Assembly: GCA_009193035.1 (NCBI GenBank)
Contig: SWDT01000027.1
Location: 1-64,000 of the forward strand
Source of the DNA: Halicephalobus mephisto
Lineage: Eukaryota; Nematoda; Chromadorea; Rhabditida; Panagrolaimidae
Reading direction: 5' to 3'
DNA: 64,000 nucleotides
Part shown: positions 34,463 through 47,029 of the stretch, piece by piece
Layout of the letters: the number at the start of each line of letters is the position of its first letter
Numbering within the stretch: the first letter of the stretch is position 1
Translations under genes and position numbers: made by a program
The notes under the pieces: generated by a model
The model's database searches: none
What the model was told of the DNA's origin: nothing
What the model saw: the letters and a program-made list of their open reading frames with translations, nothing else

Positions 34463-36586
34463 ATGTTCACTGGAAAAAATGTCTTCGTCAACGAAAAAAC
34501 CAAAAAACACACAAGACGACCTTCTGAAGTAAGTTCAAATTTTTAAATTTTTAAATATTTTAATTAAAATTTAAAATTTACTAAATATAATTTTATTTAA
34601 TATTTTTAAAAAAATAATTTCTAAAATTTTTAATTTTTTAAATCAAAAATAATTTCTAAAATTTTTAATTTTTTAAATCAAAAATAATTTTTAAAATTTT
34701 TAATTTCTTAAATCAAAAATAATTTCTAAAATTTTTAATTTCTTAAATCAAAAATAATTTTTTAAATATCTTTATGGTTAAATTTAAAATTTATATTTTT
34801 GAACAATTTTCGATTAAAGTGCCCATTTTAGAAGAATTACAAATGATTTCCGAGATGTGTACTGAAGTAATTTACATATATAAATTTTTTTTAAAACAGA
34901 AATAAGGAAAATATCACTAATCTTTATTCAACAATAAAACACGGACAATAATCAAAAATCTCAACACCCAAAACCATTAAGTTTCATTTTTGCCCTACAG
35001 TATTCCACGGTCCCTGATATTCAAGCTATCTCTTCAGGTGCTCTTTTTTAGTATATTTTCTGTCCTAAAAATTCTAAAAATCTTTAAATTACTTCATCCG
35101 AATTTTTTACAGAGTAAATTTAATATTAGATTTTATACTTTTTGGATATTCATATATCAAGTTCAAGGAAATTATATGGATAAAGTTGATTCGATATATG
35201 AAAGCCATAAAATAAATGATTTTTTTGAGGACCCTTGAGACCAAATTTAAAACTTTATTAATCATATCTAGTTTTCTTTAAACTTTTTAAAATTAAAATC
35301 TTTATTTTAAATTAATTAAAAATGATTTCAAAGATGTCCGTCTTGGAAATTTACATGTTGATATAGTACCATCTGCTTCTCGAAGGTGTCCAAATAATGT
35401 TTTTATCAACAAAAAATTTATATAAAAATCAACAAAATAGCGTATATGCTACAAAACTTCGACATGAACTACTGTTAAATTCTAACAAGGGTTTTCGTGG
35501 TAGGAGTTCTCAGTGGAAAATTCTCATGATAAGAGTTCTTAATATGGAAATTCGTGATAAGAGTTCTTAATATGGAAATTCGTGATAAGAGTTACTAGTA
35601 TCAATTTTCGCGGTAGGAGTTTCGAAGGAAAACTTTCATGACAGGAGTTTGTTTCTCGTTCTACTTTGTTTACTCATTATTTAGCAATTTCGAAACTTCT
35701 ATTATTATTTTAAAATTACTTTGTAGATTTAGTATCAGTTTTTACTACTTCTGATTAAGTACCCGGTTACCACATGTAAGACCGGAACCATAGAAAAAAC
35801 GAATTAAAAAAAAATACGGATAATCTGGTCAGCCCTCTAATCCCGGATGACCTTTGAGAAGTAAATTTACTTTTGTTTTTGTTAAAAAGTAAAACTCAAC
35901 TATTTTATATTTTTGAAATTTCTAATGACTTCAATTATTAAAGTTATTTTAAATTGTTTTTTAAAATTAATTTAATTTTTTAGTTTGATCGGGCAATTCA
36001 TCGTGTTTTCGGTCCTCCGTCGACCCATTTTGAGAACCCCAAGCTGGAAGTAGTCTGGCAGAGGGTGTACTGGGGTCTGAGGACAGCCCAGTTCAAGATA
36101 TTTTACAAAGATGAAGGTTGGTTAATTTGCATGAAATACAATATTTACAAATTATTAAATTTATTTTTAATCTCAAAAATACTTCTTTGTGAACAAACAG
36201 GGAGTACTGTAACCACTACAAGTTCATCATCAAAGTTCAAAACACAAAAAATAAAATAATTTTTAGAGTTTTTTAAGTATAAAATTTCATGAAAATGTCC
36301 AAATAAAAATTCACAAATTTTGTTAAAATTTTGAAATTTTGATTTAAGGATCATTTTTCAAGATTTTGTTTGGCTGAAAAAATTCGAAAGTCACGTAGGC
36401 AAGTTGTCGGAAAAACCAACATTTAAATGGATTATTTATTTTCATTCGACAACTAGCCAAAATGAGAGAAAAATTGAACTACAGAAAGACCATATAGAGT
36501 TTATTTGTAGTTGTATGAGTATTTTGATTTTGTGTGATATAGGAATAAAAATAAAAAAAATAAAAAAATACCATATAGATTTGTAG
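34463..36586 (+). CDS. Short three-exon gene, family not recognised
   Basis: An acceptor ATTGCAG lies three bases before ATG 34463, fitting a trans-spliced start. Exons 34463-34528, 35984-36116 and 36363-36586 are phase-compatible and give about 140 residues. The first part reads FTGKNVFVNEKTKKHTRRPS, the second FDRAIHRVFGPPSTHFENPK then LEVVWQRVYWGLRTAQFKIF, the third FVWLKKFESHVGKLSEKPTF. The middle exon has low-degeneracy codons and aromatic/charged alternation typical of real coding DNA. The third runs into a tandem repeat, so its end is doubtful. No signal peptide or membrane segment is seen. Confidence 0.45.
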
Positions 36587-36760
36587 TTGTATGGGTATTT
36601 TGATTTTGTGTGATATAGGAATAAAAATTTTAAAAAAATAAAAAAGACCATATAGAGTTTATTTGTAGTTGTATGGGTATTTTGATTTTGTGTGATATAG
36701 GAATAAAAATTTAAAAAAAAATAAAAAAGACCATATAGAGTTCTAAAGTTTGTTCCTACG
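36488..36760 (+). repeat. Three tandem 80-bp units resembling a SINE 3' end
   Basis: Units start GACCATATAGAGTTTATTTG and end TGTGTGATATAGGAATAAAAA plus an A-rich run. The unit end resembles the end of the SINE at 24.2 kb (TGTGCGATATGGGAATAAATA), so the array may derive from a SINE tail. Confidence 0.7.
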
Positions 36761-36894
36761 CAAAAAAGATTGATATATTTGATGCATTCTATACAGTGCA
36801 CTGAGATTAATTTAATATACTGGTACACTGAATATAATGCATCTAATACATTAGAATCTGTTTAATGTGCCGATACATCATATACAATGTACTA

Positions 36895-38318
36895 TTATGT
36901 TGGCCAACATGAAATTCCCATTTCTGAAAAAACAAAATTTATTATAAAAACAATAATACAATATCTCAATCCAAAATACAGTGAAACCTCGATATAAACA
37001 CCCTCGATAAGAGCAAATTCTCTTTAAAGACAACTCGGTTCCGACCCCTACTGTGGATTTTCCCCTAGTAAATCCCTCGATAAAGGCAACTCCTCTGTAA
37101 AAACAACTTTTCTGTCGTCCCTTAGGGTTACTTATATCGAGGTTTCAATGTATATTTATCGTCATTATCAATTACCATTTGCCATCTTTTGTGCAAGGGA
37201 GGAATAGCCTTCTCGAAGAACGTGCTGCGCTGTTACTCAAAATAGTTCACTACCCAAACTTTGATTTTGTCGCAGTTTTTGAACTTTTTCTCTGCTAAAG
37301 AGTGCAGCATTGATCGAAACAAATGGTGGTCTGATGGTGCTAAATCTGGACTATATGGCGGATGCGGCAGAAGATGTCAGCCTAGTTCCTTGATTTTTTG
37401 CTGAGCAATATGTGGTCGGGCGTTATCGTGAAGAAATCCTATAGTCGTTGGGTCCACATCTTGACGACGTAGAGCTTGATCTACACGGTCTAATTGTTGT
37501 GCAATAAGATCTGCGGTAACCATTTGACTAGGATTAATCAGCTCAAAGTCCATCAATCCGTTAATATTCTACCATATACAAATCATTGTCTTCTTTCCGT
37601 GGATATCAGGTCTGAGATTCGGTTCGGGACATTTACCTTTACTCAACTATTATTGTTTTCTGCATTTATTGTCAAAGAATATCATTTTTTCGTCCGATGT
37701 CAAAATTGATTTAAAAAAGTTGTTACTTTTGGTATTATGTAGGAGAATACTGCTTATCGTAATCCGTGTTCTCATGTTTTCGGCCGTAAGTTAGTTCAGT
37801 ACCCGTTTTCCACATTTTTTTCACTTTCCAATAGCATGTAAATGATTTTTTATGATACCGTAACTACAATTGAACTTCTCAGTAAGTTCCCTTGTTGTTT
37901 AAATGGGATCCGATTTAATTGTTTCCTTCAATACATCATCATCCAGTACTTAAGAGGCCGTCTGCGTTGTCCATCTTCAAGATCTTCATTTCCATTTCGA
38001 AAAAGTTGAAACCAGTTTTGACATTGATGTTCAGCAATAATTTCTTCTCCAAAAGCATTACACAGATTTCGGTAAGATTCTGCTGCCGTTTTTCTTTGTT
38101 TAAAATCATACAAGCAAAAGCGAATTCCATATATTTGATCATTTATCTTCTAAAACTTTTTTTATTATTAAAAGTTGATCAATTTCAAGTAATTTACATA
38201 CCAGTAGATTCGCCACAACACGCTCTTTAAAATGATAGCAAATAAATAGGTAAAAGATTTATTAATATATTTAATTAAACAAATAAAGACAACCGAAATT
38301 TCATCTTAGCCAACCTAA
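36895..38318 (-). mobile_element. Mariner-type transposon with decayed transposase
   Basis: Terminal repeats TTATGTTGGCCAACATGAAA and, at the other end read inward, TTAGGTTGGCTAAGATGAAA are flanked by TA on both sides. On the minus strand the transposase begins near 38140 with a helix-turn-helix (QRKTAAESYRNLCNAFGEE, then NWFQLFRNGNEDLEDGQR). It continues over several frames to HDNARPHIAQQKIKELG and PHPPYSPDLAPSDHHLFRSM. A stop follows ELG where a tryptophan is expected, and other frameshifts are present. The 1.25-kb element was lengthened by the MITE at 36979. Confidence 0.9.
36979..37150 (+). mobile_element. MITE with TA duplication nested in the mariner
   Basis: It starts CAGTGAAACCTCGATATAA and ends with the near-perfect inverse TTATATCGAGGTTTCAATG, flanked by TA at 36977 and 37151. 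Size (172 bp), CAGT end and TA site suit a pogo/Tigger-type non-autonomous element. Confidence 0.85.
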
Positions 38319-38329
38319 TAGTTTCAACT

Positions 38330-39850
38330 TGAAGTAGTGATACATTTAGTATATCTGATATATCAGAACCTGTTTAATGTATCGATATATTAAATACGAT
38401 ATCGATATATTATATTCAACTAATCGACACATGAAATACAATGCATCGACAGCGACTTAATGTACCGATACATTGAATATACTGTGTCTAATATATTAGA
38501 GTCATTTTAATTTATCTACACACTACGTCATATACTTTTTGTGTATAGGGAGTTTGTTTCTGGAAGATATCGAGATTCATTTTTAAGAAGTCGATTTAGA
38601 AAGGGTTTCTTCATAAGATTAAAAAAATCCATTTTCAAAAGAGTTGTTTATAAATTTTGGGATTCCAGGACTTATCCATATAGAATTTGGAAATTCATTC
38701 TTAGGAGTTTATTCATAAAGGATTTCGAGATTTATTCCCAGAAGATTCAGAAAACTATTTAGAAAAAATTTGGAGTTTAAGAAAAGGCTAAGAAATCTAC
38801 TCAGAAAGTTCATTGATATAAAGTTCAGAAACTTACCAACAGAGAATTCTGGATTCATCTTTAAAAAATTCAGAAATGAATTTCTAAAAGATTCATGTCT
38901 CCAGAAAATTATATAATTAATTTGAATTTATTTTTTACATTAACGAGGAAATTTGAAATGGAACCTGGATCTAAAAATACGTCTTGAATAACGACGTATC
39001 AAATCTACAAGAATCCTTCTAGGAATTCTTAGGATTAATCCCAATAGCCACGTAGCCAAAACCTACGTGATGTTAATAGTTTTATTTTTCAGTCAAAACA
39101 TAATTATTCAAATAGAGTCAGTGCTCAGTATTACCAAAGTTCGAAATCGAAATTTAAATTTTTCGTGCTGAAACAATTTTATGAATTTTTTATTCCAAAA
39201 TTAACTAAATCCATGAAACTTGATATTTGGATTTTTAAAATCACAAAATGAATCATGTTTTGTTTTACCGCGAAAAATCCAAATTTGGACTTTAATCTCG
39301 AACTTTGTGGACTTTGATTTCGGATTCTGACCGTCAACTCTGATGTTGAACTCTGAGTTCGAATTTTGATTATTAACTTTAATGCCGAACTTTGACCTCG
39401 ATTTCTGATTGTCAACTTTGATGATATAGAGCATAGAAATTTAAAGATAAGAAACAAAAAAATTCCTTTTGTAGTTTTTTGATTTTTATAAATTCTAAAA
39501 TCTAAAAATTAAATTTTTGTTACTTTCCGGATTTTCAGAAATGTTGGAAAAATAATAATCTTGCTAGATATCCCTAGTCCGTCCTAATAGTATACAAATT
39601 TCTGAATTTCATCCAATATCCAAATAATGTCGACAATACTAGCAGTTATGTTTTCCATTAGTCTTTTGTCTGGATCTCCAAGCCGTAAACTTTGAAATCT
39701 GTCAGCCACATGGTATTTGATTTTTTCTTTTTTCCATCTGTCGTCAACAAAGTGCCGAGATCACTTGTCTGTTCCCTCTAAAGTATCAATTTCATCTAAA
39801 AGTGTAACAGAAATTCATTTATTTCTGTTTTGTCATTGCACCTGTTGGGG
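38330..39850. repeat. Repeat-rich intergenic DNA
   Basis: Bases 38330-38525 carry the ATGTATCGATACATT family. Bases 38540-38890 hold about ten diverged copies of a 35-bp unit (AAGATTC-AGAAATTTATTC type). Bases 39290-39425 are a minisatellite around AACTTTGATnnnGAACTCTGA. No gene was seen. Confidence 0.55.
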
Positions 39851-39852
39851 AA

Positions 39853-42800
39853 ATGGATTCTGAAAAAGTAGAAGAGGAAAACAGGAAACCCCTGCGGCTG
39901 AGCTTCATTGCCTCCAGTGTGAAGAGAAAACAAGGCCGTTTGTTCGATATTTTCCCATTTAGGGGGCTTAGCAGTAAGTTTTAGGTTGTTTTAGAATTAC
40001 GATGTCTACAAGTACGAGGTATATTGGAAATCCCAAAAATCCAAATTTCGAAGCTTTGTAACTCAGCGAATATTGAATAATTTTCGATAATTCTTGTTTT
40101 ACCGAGTTTAGGTAACTTTACTCTTTCGTTTAGAGTCAAGAAATGTTGAAAAAAGAAAAATTTGTTCGAAAAATAAAAAAATTTAAATTTTTCAAAAAAA
40201 TTTCGCACTAGAACAGAACGCCAAAATTTAGATTTTCAAACGAACCAAATTCGCAATGGAACAGAACGCCAAAACTTAAAAGTTGTTTCTCAGGAAATTT
40301 TTTAGGATTTTAATTACCCTTTTAAAACCAGTTTTAAATTAATATTTTTTATATAAAATAAAATCTTAAACTTATTGGATACTAAAAAAAGAATTTTCAA
40401 AATTCTTACAGTATCCGCTGAATTAAGAAGATTCAAAAATTTGAACTTTTTATATATAATAAAAATATTTTAATTTCCTTTTTTATTATTTTTATAAGTC
40501 ACTTTCTTCTCCAGTAATCGAAATTTTAAAAGATTTTTTAATTTTTTTATTATAATTCAGTTTTGAACAAATTTTTGTTTAAAAAACAAACTTTGCAGAA
40601 TCCAGTGGTTTGCTCTTACGGATATCAGGTTTAAAGACATCTGTCATTTTCACTTCTTCTAAAACACGTTTTCCGTTCAAAAAATACCGTAAATACAATA
40701 TAAAAAGTTTTGAAAAATAAATTATTCTGAAAATTTTATATAAAGTAATATTAAAATTACAAGATCTTCCAAACTACAGTTTAAAATTGCTTCATATATG
40801 AAATTAGTCGTTTTTTATAGATCCAGTTTTAAGTTTCGTAAAAAAGTACTTGATAGATAAGTTTCGAAATTTCGATTTAATAATTACTTTGTAATTTCTT
40901 CATATAAAGTAATGTTACAAGATATAAAAAAGTAATTTAAACTAATTTTATATATGAAATTTATTTTTTAGTTAATTTCAAATTTAACAAAAAAGTACTT
41001 GATAGATAAGTTTCGAAATTTTGATTTAATAGTTACTTTTTTAGTTTTATAAAGTAATGTTACAAGATATAAAAAAATAATTTAAATTTATTTTATCTAT
41101 AAAATTAACTACTTTTTAGTCAATTTCAAATTTCACAAAAAAGTACTTGATAGATAAGTTTCGAAATTTCGATTTAAAGTTACTTTTTATTTTATAAAGT
41201 AATGTTACAAAATATAAAAAAGTAATTTAAATTTTTTATATATTGAAATTAACTACTTTTTAGTCAATTTCAAATTTCACAAAAAAGTACTTGATAGATA
41301 AGTTTCGAAATTTCGATTTAATAGTTACTTTTTATTTTTATAAAGTAATGTTACAAAATATAAAAAAGTAATTTAAATTTATTTATATATGAAATTAACT
41401 ACTTTTTAGTCAATTTCAAATTTCACAAAAAAGTACTTGATAGATAAGTTTCGAAATTTCGATTTAATGTTACTTTTTTAGTCTTATAAGAAGTTTACAA
41501 AATATAAGATCTTAAAGATAATAATTTAAACTAATTTTATATATGAAATTAATTTAGTCAATTTCAAATTTCACAAAAAATTACTTGATAGATAAGTTTC
41601 GAAATTTCGATTTAATAGTTACTTTTTTAGTCTTATAAAGTAATGTTACAAAATATAAAACTTTAAAAATTTTGAATTTTAAAAATTACTTTAAAATTTC
41701 GAAACTTATAATTTTAACTAAGAAATTTTAAAAATTATCTGCAATCGATGATTTGTTTGTTTCCAGGACCTCCTGGAGTGGTTTTTTTCGACCATTGACT
41801 TAAAAAAATTTTTTTTCCATTTTTTAAAAAATTGGAACTATTATAAAGCCAGAACAAGGAAAGCCCATTTGACGGCCAGTCTTTCCTCGTCAAAACGGGC
41901 ATCATTAGAGCTTTCTTTTTTAAGTTTGGCCAGTGAAAGTACAATTTTTCGAAACAGATCTTTCAAGTCAGATATCAAATGTATGACTTTAAGCCCATGG
42001 AATTTAATGGAATTTTCACTCATAGTAGAGTTGGTTTTTTTGAAAAATGGATTCTGTTTCTGTTGCAGAGTCAGATCTGGATTCCATCAGCGACCTCCTC
42101 AAGTACGAACCCCCGACGAAGCCCCCCAACATGGACCAGACCATGGAGTTCACCCAGAGCCAATTCAACAGGAAGTGGCTGAAGTATATTTATGGAAAAT
42201 TCAAATCTGTAAGTGCATACTGTAATTTAGAAATTTAATAAAACTTAAATTTAAAAAAAATAAAAATTTTAAAATTTAAAAAAATTGAATTATTTTAAAA
42301 AAAGTAATTTTTTAAGAATTTCAAATTTATTATTGAATACTGTAATTTAAAAATTTAATAAAATTTAAATTTTTAAAAAATGAAAATTTAAAAAAATTAA
42401 ATTATTTTTAAAAAAAAGTAATTTTTTAAGAATTTCAAATTTATTATTGGATACTGTAAAAATGGAAATAAATTTCAATTTTAAAAATACTTAAAGTTAA
42501 ATAAATACGGAAAAATTAATTTTTAGGAATGTCCAAATGGTCGGATGAAGTTTTCGGAATTCAAAAAATTGTTCAGTTTTTATCTTCCGGATCGGGTCAG
42601 TGATGCTTATCTGGAAAGAATGTTCAGAGCCATATGCTACCATACTGTAAACAAAGACACCATTACTTTCAAAGTCAGTTTTATTTTTAATTTTTGTAAT
42701 TTTAGAACAAAAATTTTCGAAATTTTGAAGTTTTTAGAAAATTCGTGTCGAGACAATTTACAAAAATAATCATAATTTTTAGTAATTTCGAAATTTTCAT

Positions 42801-43651
42801 AAAATTTGTGTCGAGACAATTTTGTAAAAATAATCATAATTTTTGTAATTTTAGAACAAAAATCTTTGAAATTTTGAAGTTTTCATAAAATTCATGTCGA
42901 GACAATTTTGTAAAAAAATTATTATTTTTTATAATTTTAGAACAAAAATTTTCAAAAATTCGAAATTTTCATAAAATTCGTGTCGAGACAATTTTGTAAA
43001 AATAATAATTATTTTTAGTAATTTCGAAATTTTCATAAAATTTGTGTCGAGACAATTTTGTAAAAATAATTATTATTTTTTGTAATTTTAGAACAAAAAT
43101 CTTCGAAATTTTGAAGTTTTCATAAAATTCGTGTCGAGACAATTTCGTAAAAATAATAATTATTTTTTGTAATTTTAGAACAAAAATCTTCAACAATTCG
43201 AAATTTTCATAAAATTCGTGTCGAGACAATTATTGTAAAAATAATAATTTTTTACACAGGACCTGATCGAAACCTTGGGTCTTCTCCATCTGAACGACCC
43301 CAAAATCAATGCAGAATGGACATTCCGTCTCATAAATCCCAAATCCTACGACAAAGTCACTTTTCCCGTAATTTTCAATTATCATTAATTTCCTCATTAC
43401 CGTATTTTTAGGAATTTTACGAATTCGTCAAATCAATTTTCCTTCTTACCGGTCGAGAAAGAAAATTCCGGGCCGATTCCATTCTTTCCGATTACAAAAT
43501 GGACAATTCCACAAATGCCGTCATAAAAAAACGAGCCAGTTATGTCTTCAACCAATTGGATTCAACTGGCAAAGGTTATCTAACTCAACAAGATTTAGAA
43601 AAATCCTTTATTTCAAAACCGATTTTCTTCATTGATTCCAATAAAAATTAA
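39853..43651 (+). CDS. Neuronal calcium sensor-like EF-hand protein
   Basis: Five exons (39853-39973, 42069-42208, 42527-42673, 43260-43367, 43412-43651) encode about 251 residues. After a basic N-terminal region of about 85 residues comes the recoverin/NCS/KChIP-type order: FNRKWLKYIYGKFKSECPNG, RMKFSEFKKLFSFYLPD, AYLERMFRAI, DTITFKDLIETLGLL, EFYEFVKSIFLLTG and FNQLDSTGKGYLTQQDLEKS. The last EF loop (DSTGKGYLTQQD) keeps ligand positions 1, 3 and 5 but has D at position 12. The earlier loops lack most acidic ligands, so calcium binding may be weak or confined to the last site. No N-terminal myristoylation glycine is present (MDSEK). Introns 1 and 3 are large and packed with tandem repeats. 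Confidence 0.8.
40025..40445 (+). repeat. GAACAGAACGCCA repeat element in intron 1
   Basis: The left part (AAATCCAAATTTCGAAGCTT, GTAACTCAGCGAATATTGAA) matches the element at 60810-61380. Two internal GAACAGAACGCCAAAA units lie at 40213 and 40260. Confidence 0.6.
40730..41690 (+). repeat. Six tandem 140-bp units in intron 1
   Basis: TACTTGATAGATAAGTTTCG recurs at about 140-bp intervals (near 40850, 40990, 41147, 41288, 41430 and 41583) together with AAAGTAATGTTACAA(A/G)ATAT. The copies are well conserved. Confidence 0.85.
42710..43255 (+). repeat. Tandem TTCGTGTCGAGACAATT repeats in intron 3
   Basis: Seven copies of GTGTCGAGACAATT spaced 65-86 bp apart (about 42746 to 43219), alternating with AATTTTAGAACAAAAATCTT blocks. 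The array occupies nearly the whole intron. Confidence 0.85.
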
Positions 43652-43688
43652 ACATTACAAAATTACAATTTACTTGATATAAAATTAT

Positions 43689-46600
43689 TTAAAAAACAAA
43701 TTTAGCTTTAACGAGGTATTTCATTTTAATTTGAGAAACATCATAAACAATGTATTCATTATAAATCAGATCCAATTTTTTCGTATTTTCTCTCTTCAAC
43801 GGCTTACCAATTGGCACAACAATACCATCATCCAGAACTTTGTGATCTTTCGAATCCGGAATAATCTGACCAACACCCATCACAGAACATTTTCCTTTTT
43901 TCGGTTTTCTAATATCCTTCGCATGTTTTTCTTCCTGAATTTCTCCAAGTGCAACTTCACAAAGTAACAAAAGTCCTTCATTATTCTTATCCGACAATGG
44001 TACAGCACAATAATTCGCTGATTTACTAACCATATCAGCAAAATACACACCTTTACCAAACATATATCCATTAGCTGGTGCTTCTGGAGGTGCAATTTTC
44101 AATCCTTGACTCAAAATACCTGCATAATTAGAAATTCTCGAACCATGCCACAATAAATGAACATTTCCAATGTCTTTTTTAAATCTTTCTCCTTCTTCTT
44201 CTTTAGCAACTTTAAAAACATCAACAACTTCCAATTTATAATCTCCATGAGTAGGTCCATGAGTCTTCTTGGTATATTCTTTAATAATTTCATATTCCTT
44301 CGACTCCTCATCCAGAACCTTAATATCACAATTAAGTTTCCGATAATGAGCATCAATAGGATCAAGTTGCGACCCTGCTTCATGTTCACGTTCTTCCTCC
44401 ATAAGAAGACGATAAGCCACTTCTATCTCTAGAAGATTATCCAACATTGCTGTTTTTTCTCTGATAATATTAACATTATCCAACAATGGAAGTTCCATAG
44501 ATCCAGTTGTGTGAGGAATCATCGTATAGAATCTATTAGAAGCATCCAAAATTCTAGATCGTTCAGCCGAATCATTAATAATAAAATCCAATTCTTGCAA
44601 AATACCGTAAGCCTTCTTAATATGACTAGCTGAAAGTTTTCCTAGGGGCATTTTCTCAGTATCCAAATCCAAAGCCTTCATAGTATTATTAATCGCTTCT
44701 ATATCAAAAATCATTGCCAAAAGTTTTTGGATTTTTTTCGGAAGATTCGATTTAGAATTCTCAACATCAAAATGTTGATCACGCAAAGATTCCTAAAAAA
44801 ATAAACATTTTTAAAATTATTTAAAAAAACAAACTTTTCCATCAAGTTCCATTTCCAACAAATCCATCAATCCAGGATGTTTTTTAAATTCATGACGATC
44901 TTCCCAATTATTTCCTGTTTTATCATTAAAAATTTTTTCAAATTCATGTATAGCTCCTTCTAAATCATCATCAAAATATTCCGTTTTATGTCCTCCTTGA
45001 GTAGATCCAATTCTACCCCATGATCGAAACAAATAATATTCTTCTTTTTTGTAATGTTTCAATAATTGCAATTTATAATAAGAATTTCTATTCTCAGCAA
45101 GACTAGTATGACCCAAAGTAGCTTGGTAGGGAATTTCTAAAAATAAATAAATATAAAAAACCTAAAAAAAACTCACGATGTTTATCCACATGAACATGTG
45201 CAACATCAACAACTTCACAATCAGCATCAATTGAACATCCATTTTTAACAATTGCCGGTTTTGAAGATTTAGATTCCGCTACTTCAGATCTACGTTTCTT
45301 CTTTAATTTTTGAATAGGATCATCTTCTTGTTGGACGGAATTAATTTCATCAGTGCCTGGAGCATAATACCGTTCCGGCAAAGTCGGAAAAGTGTGGTTA
45401 GCTAAGAATTCATTATGTTTCCTCACAGATTTCGGAATTTTAATGATAGATCTTGTTGGATTCTTTGTAGCATGAGTACAACGAGTGTATTCAGAAATAT
45501 ATCCATGACAAGTGTACTTGTGAACTTGAGTGTTGTAAAATAGAGTACCATTATCACATTCTGGACATTTCTCAGGAACTCCAAAAATGATACAATCAGC
45601 AAGTTGATCAATGGTCTAAAAAGCAACTGGAGTCAACTTTCACTGAGGATTAAAAACTCACTCCTTCTCTTCCGTCTCGTTTTCTTTTATAACGACCGTT
45701 TGCTTGAAGAATAGTTTCAATTTCTTCTGGAGTAAGGTGGTCTTGGATGTCCTTTTTGACAGCCCAGAAGGTGTCTGCCTGTTCTTTCAGCAATTTCTTG
45801 AGAGATTCATCGGCTCCAGTAGGTTCACTTTTGGGCTTCTTCGCAGGAGTTCCTTCAACATCAGCCTCGGCTTTACGTTTCCTTAAAGTCCCTTAACTAA
45901 AGCCATGAGTTGAAACCAAACTTACTTTTCATTGCCGAAGAGTTCAATTAGTACTTTTTGGTGTTCTTCCTCAAGACCGTCGAAGCCTTGGATTCTGAAG
46001 TACAGTATGCATAAGATGTTCTAATTCGAGTTCCGATTAAAACTTACTCTTGAGCTCCAGATTTGAGGACGTTTAACTTCTTCAAACAACGCGGATGGAA
46101 ATTGGAAGCTCTCAACTGGATCCTGAGTTCACCTTTCAGGATTTTCTCCTTGCAATCGAAACACTTTCCAGAACTGGTTTTGGCGATCTCGGCTTTGGGG
46201 ATCTGGCTCTTTGGAGTAGGAGCATCAGTGGCGCTTTCTAAGGACTCGAAATAAACTATACACAGTTAAATTTAACAAGTACCTTTTACTTCAGCGATCC
46301 TAGCTCGGATTTTCTCTTGATCATCCCATTTCAATTGCTCCATGTTCTTGATATTGCCTTCGGAGAGATTCTCAGCCTTGGCTCTCTTCCAGAAACATTG
46401 GAAATGGAACCTAAAAGAGGACTCTAGCATGTAGGATTCGGTTCATAAACTTACCAATTATCCTGAAGACCATCGAAAAAACGAGATGCAGTTCTTGTAG
46501 CCATCCGGAGGGAATCCTGGAAGAATAAGGAACGTGCAATGACATAATTAAGTTATTAGAGTAAGACGAAGTTTTGGTGCAATTTGGATGTAAAATTCTA

Positions 46601-47029
46601 AGGGATAATCTCATATAAAATATCGCTAACAGTTTGATGTAAAATTCAAGGAAAAACTCGAGATATAACAGGTTCTGATATGAAATTTGAAGAGGAAATT
46701 CGTGCATAGGATTTTATAAAAGTTTGATGTAAAACCTGAGGGAAATTCGGATATATGAAGTTTTCTTCAAATGGGATTCCGATGATGAAATAAAAATATC
46801 CTAAATTGATTTTTTTATCCCAAATTTCACAACAATCTTCAAAAACCCCTAGCATTAGGTCTTAAGAAAGTAATTAAGTTATTTTACATGGATTTAATAT
46901 TGTAAAAATCAAATTTACCTTAGCGATGGGTTCCTTGCAAGCTTTGCAGCTGGATCGATTACTTTTGGCATATTCAGCTCCATAAGGAGGTTCTTTGTTG
47001 ATGACTTCCTTCGTCTCGCCCTGGGACAT
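43689..47029 (-). CDS. parp-1: Poly(ADP-ribose) polymerase 1
   Basis: Nine minus-strand exons (47029-46919, 46516-46455, 46410-46283, 46237-46048, 45994-45926, 45881-45662, 45615-45177, 45136-44835, 44792-43689) give about 874 residues. In order: zinc finger 1 (CKACK ... FHFQCFW), zinc finger 2 (CFDCKEKI ... FHPRCLKKL), a basic KRKAEAD/KKPK nuclear signal, a PADR1/zinc-3 segment (CPEC, CHGYISEYTRC), a WGR domain (YYLFRSWGRIGS), the helical regulatory domain and the ART domain. The catalytic H-Y-E triad is in LLWHGSR, GVYFADM and YNEYIVYD. No BRCT domain separates the PADR1 and WGR regions, unlike vertebrate PARP1. It acts in the nucleus on DNA breaks, using NAD+. TTTTTCCAG five bases before the ATG is a likely spliced-leader site. 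Its stop lies 37 bp from that of the convergent NCS-like gene. Confidence 0.95.

Noticed and set aside
36442..36828. 128-codon minus-strand frame rich in F, I and Y
   Set aside because: It is the complement of the A-rich tandem units.
41735..42023. Minus-strand frames around the second NCS exon
   Set aside because: They are antisense to the end of intron 1 and lack splice or homology support.
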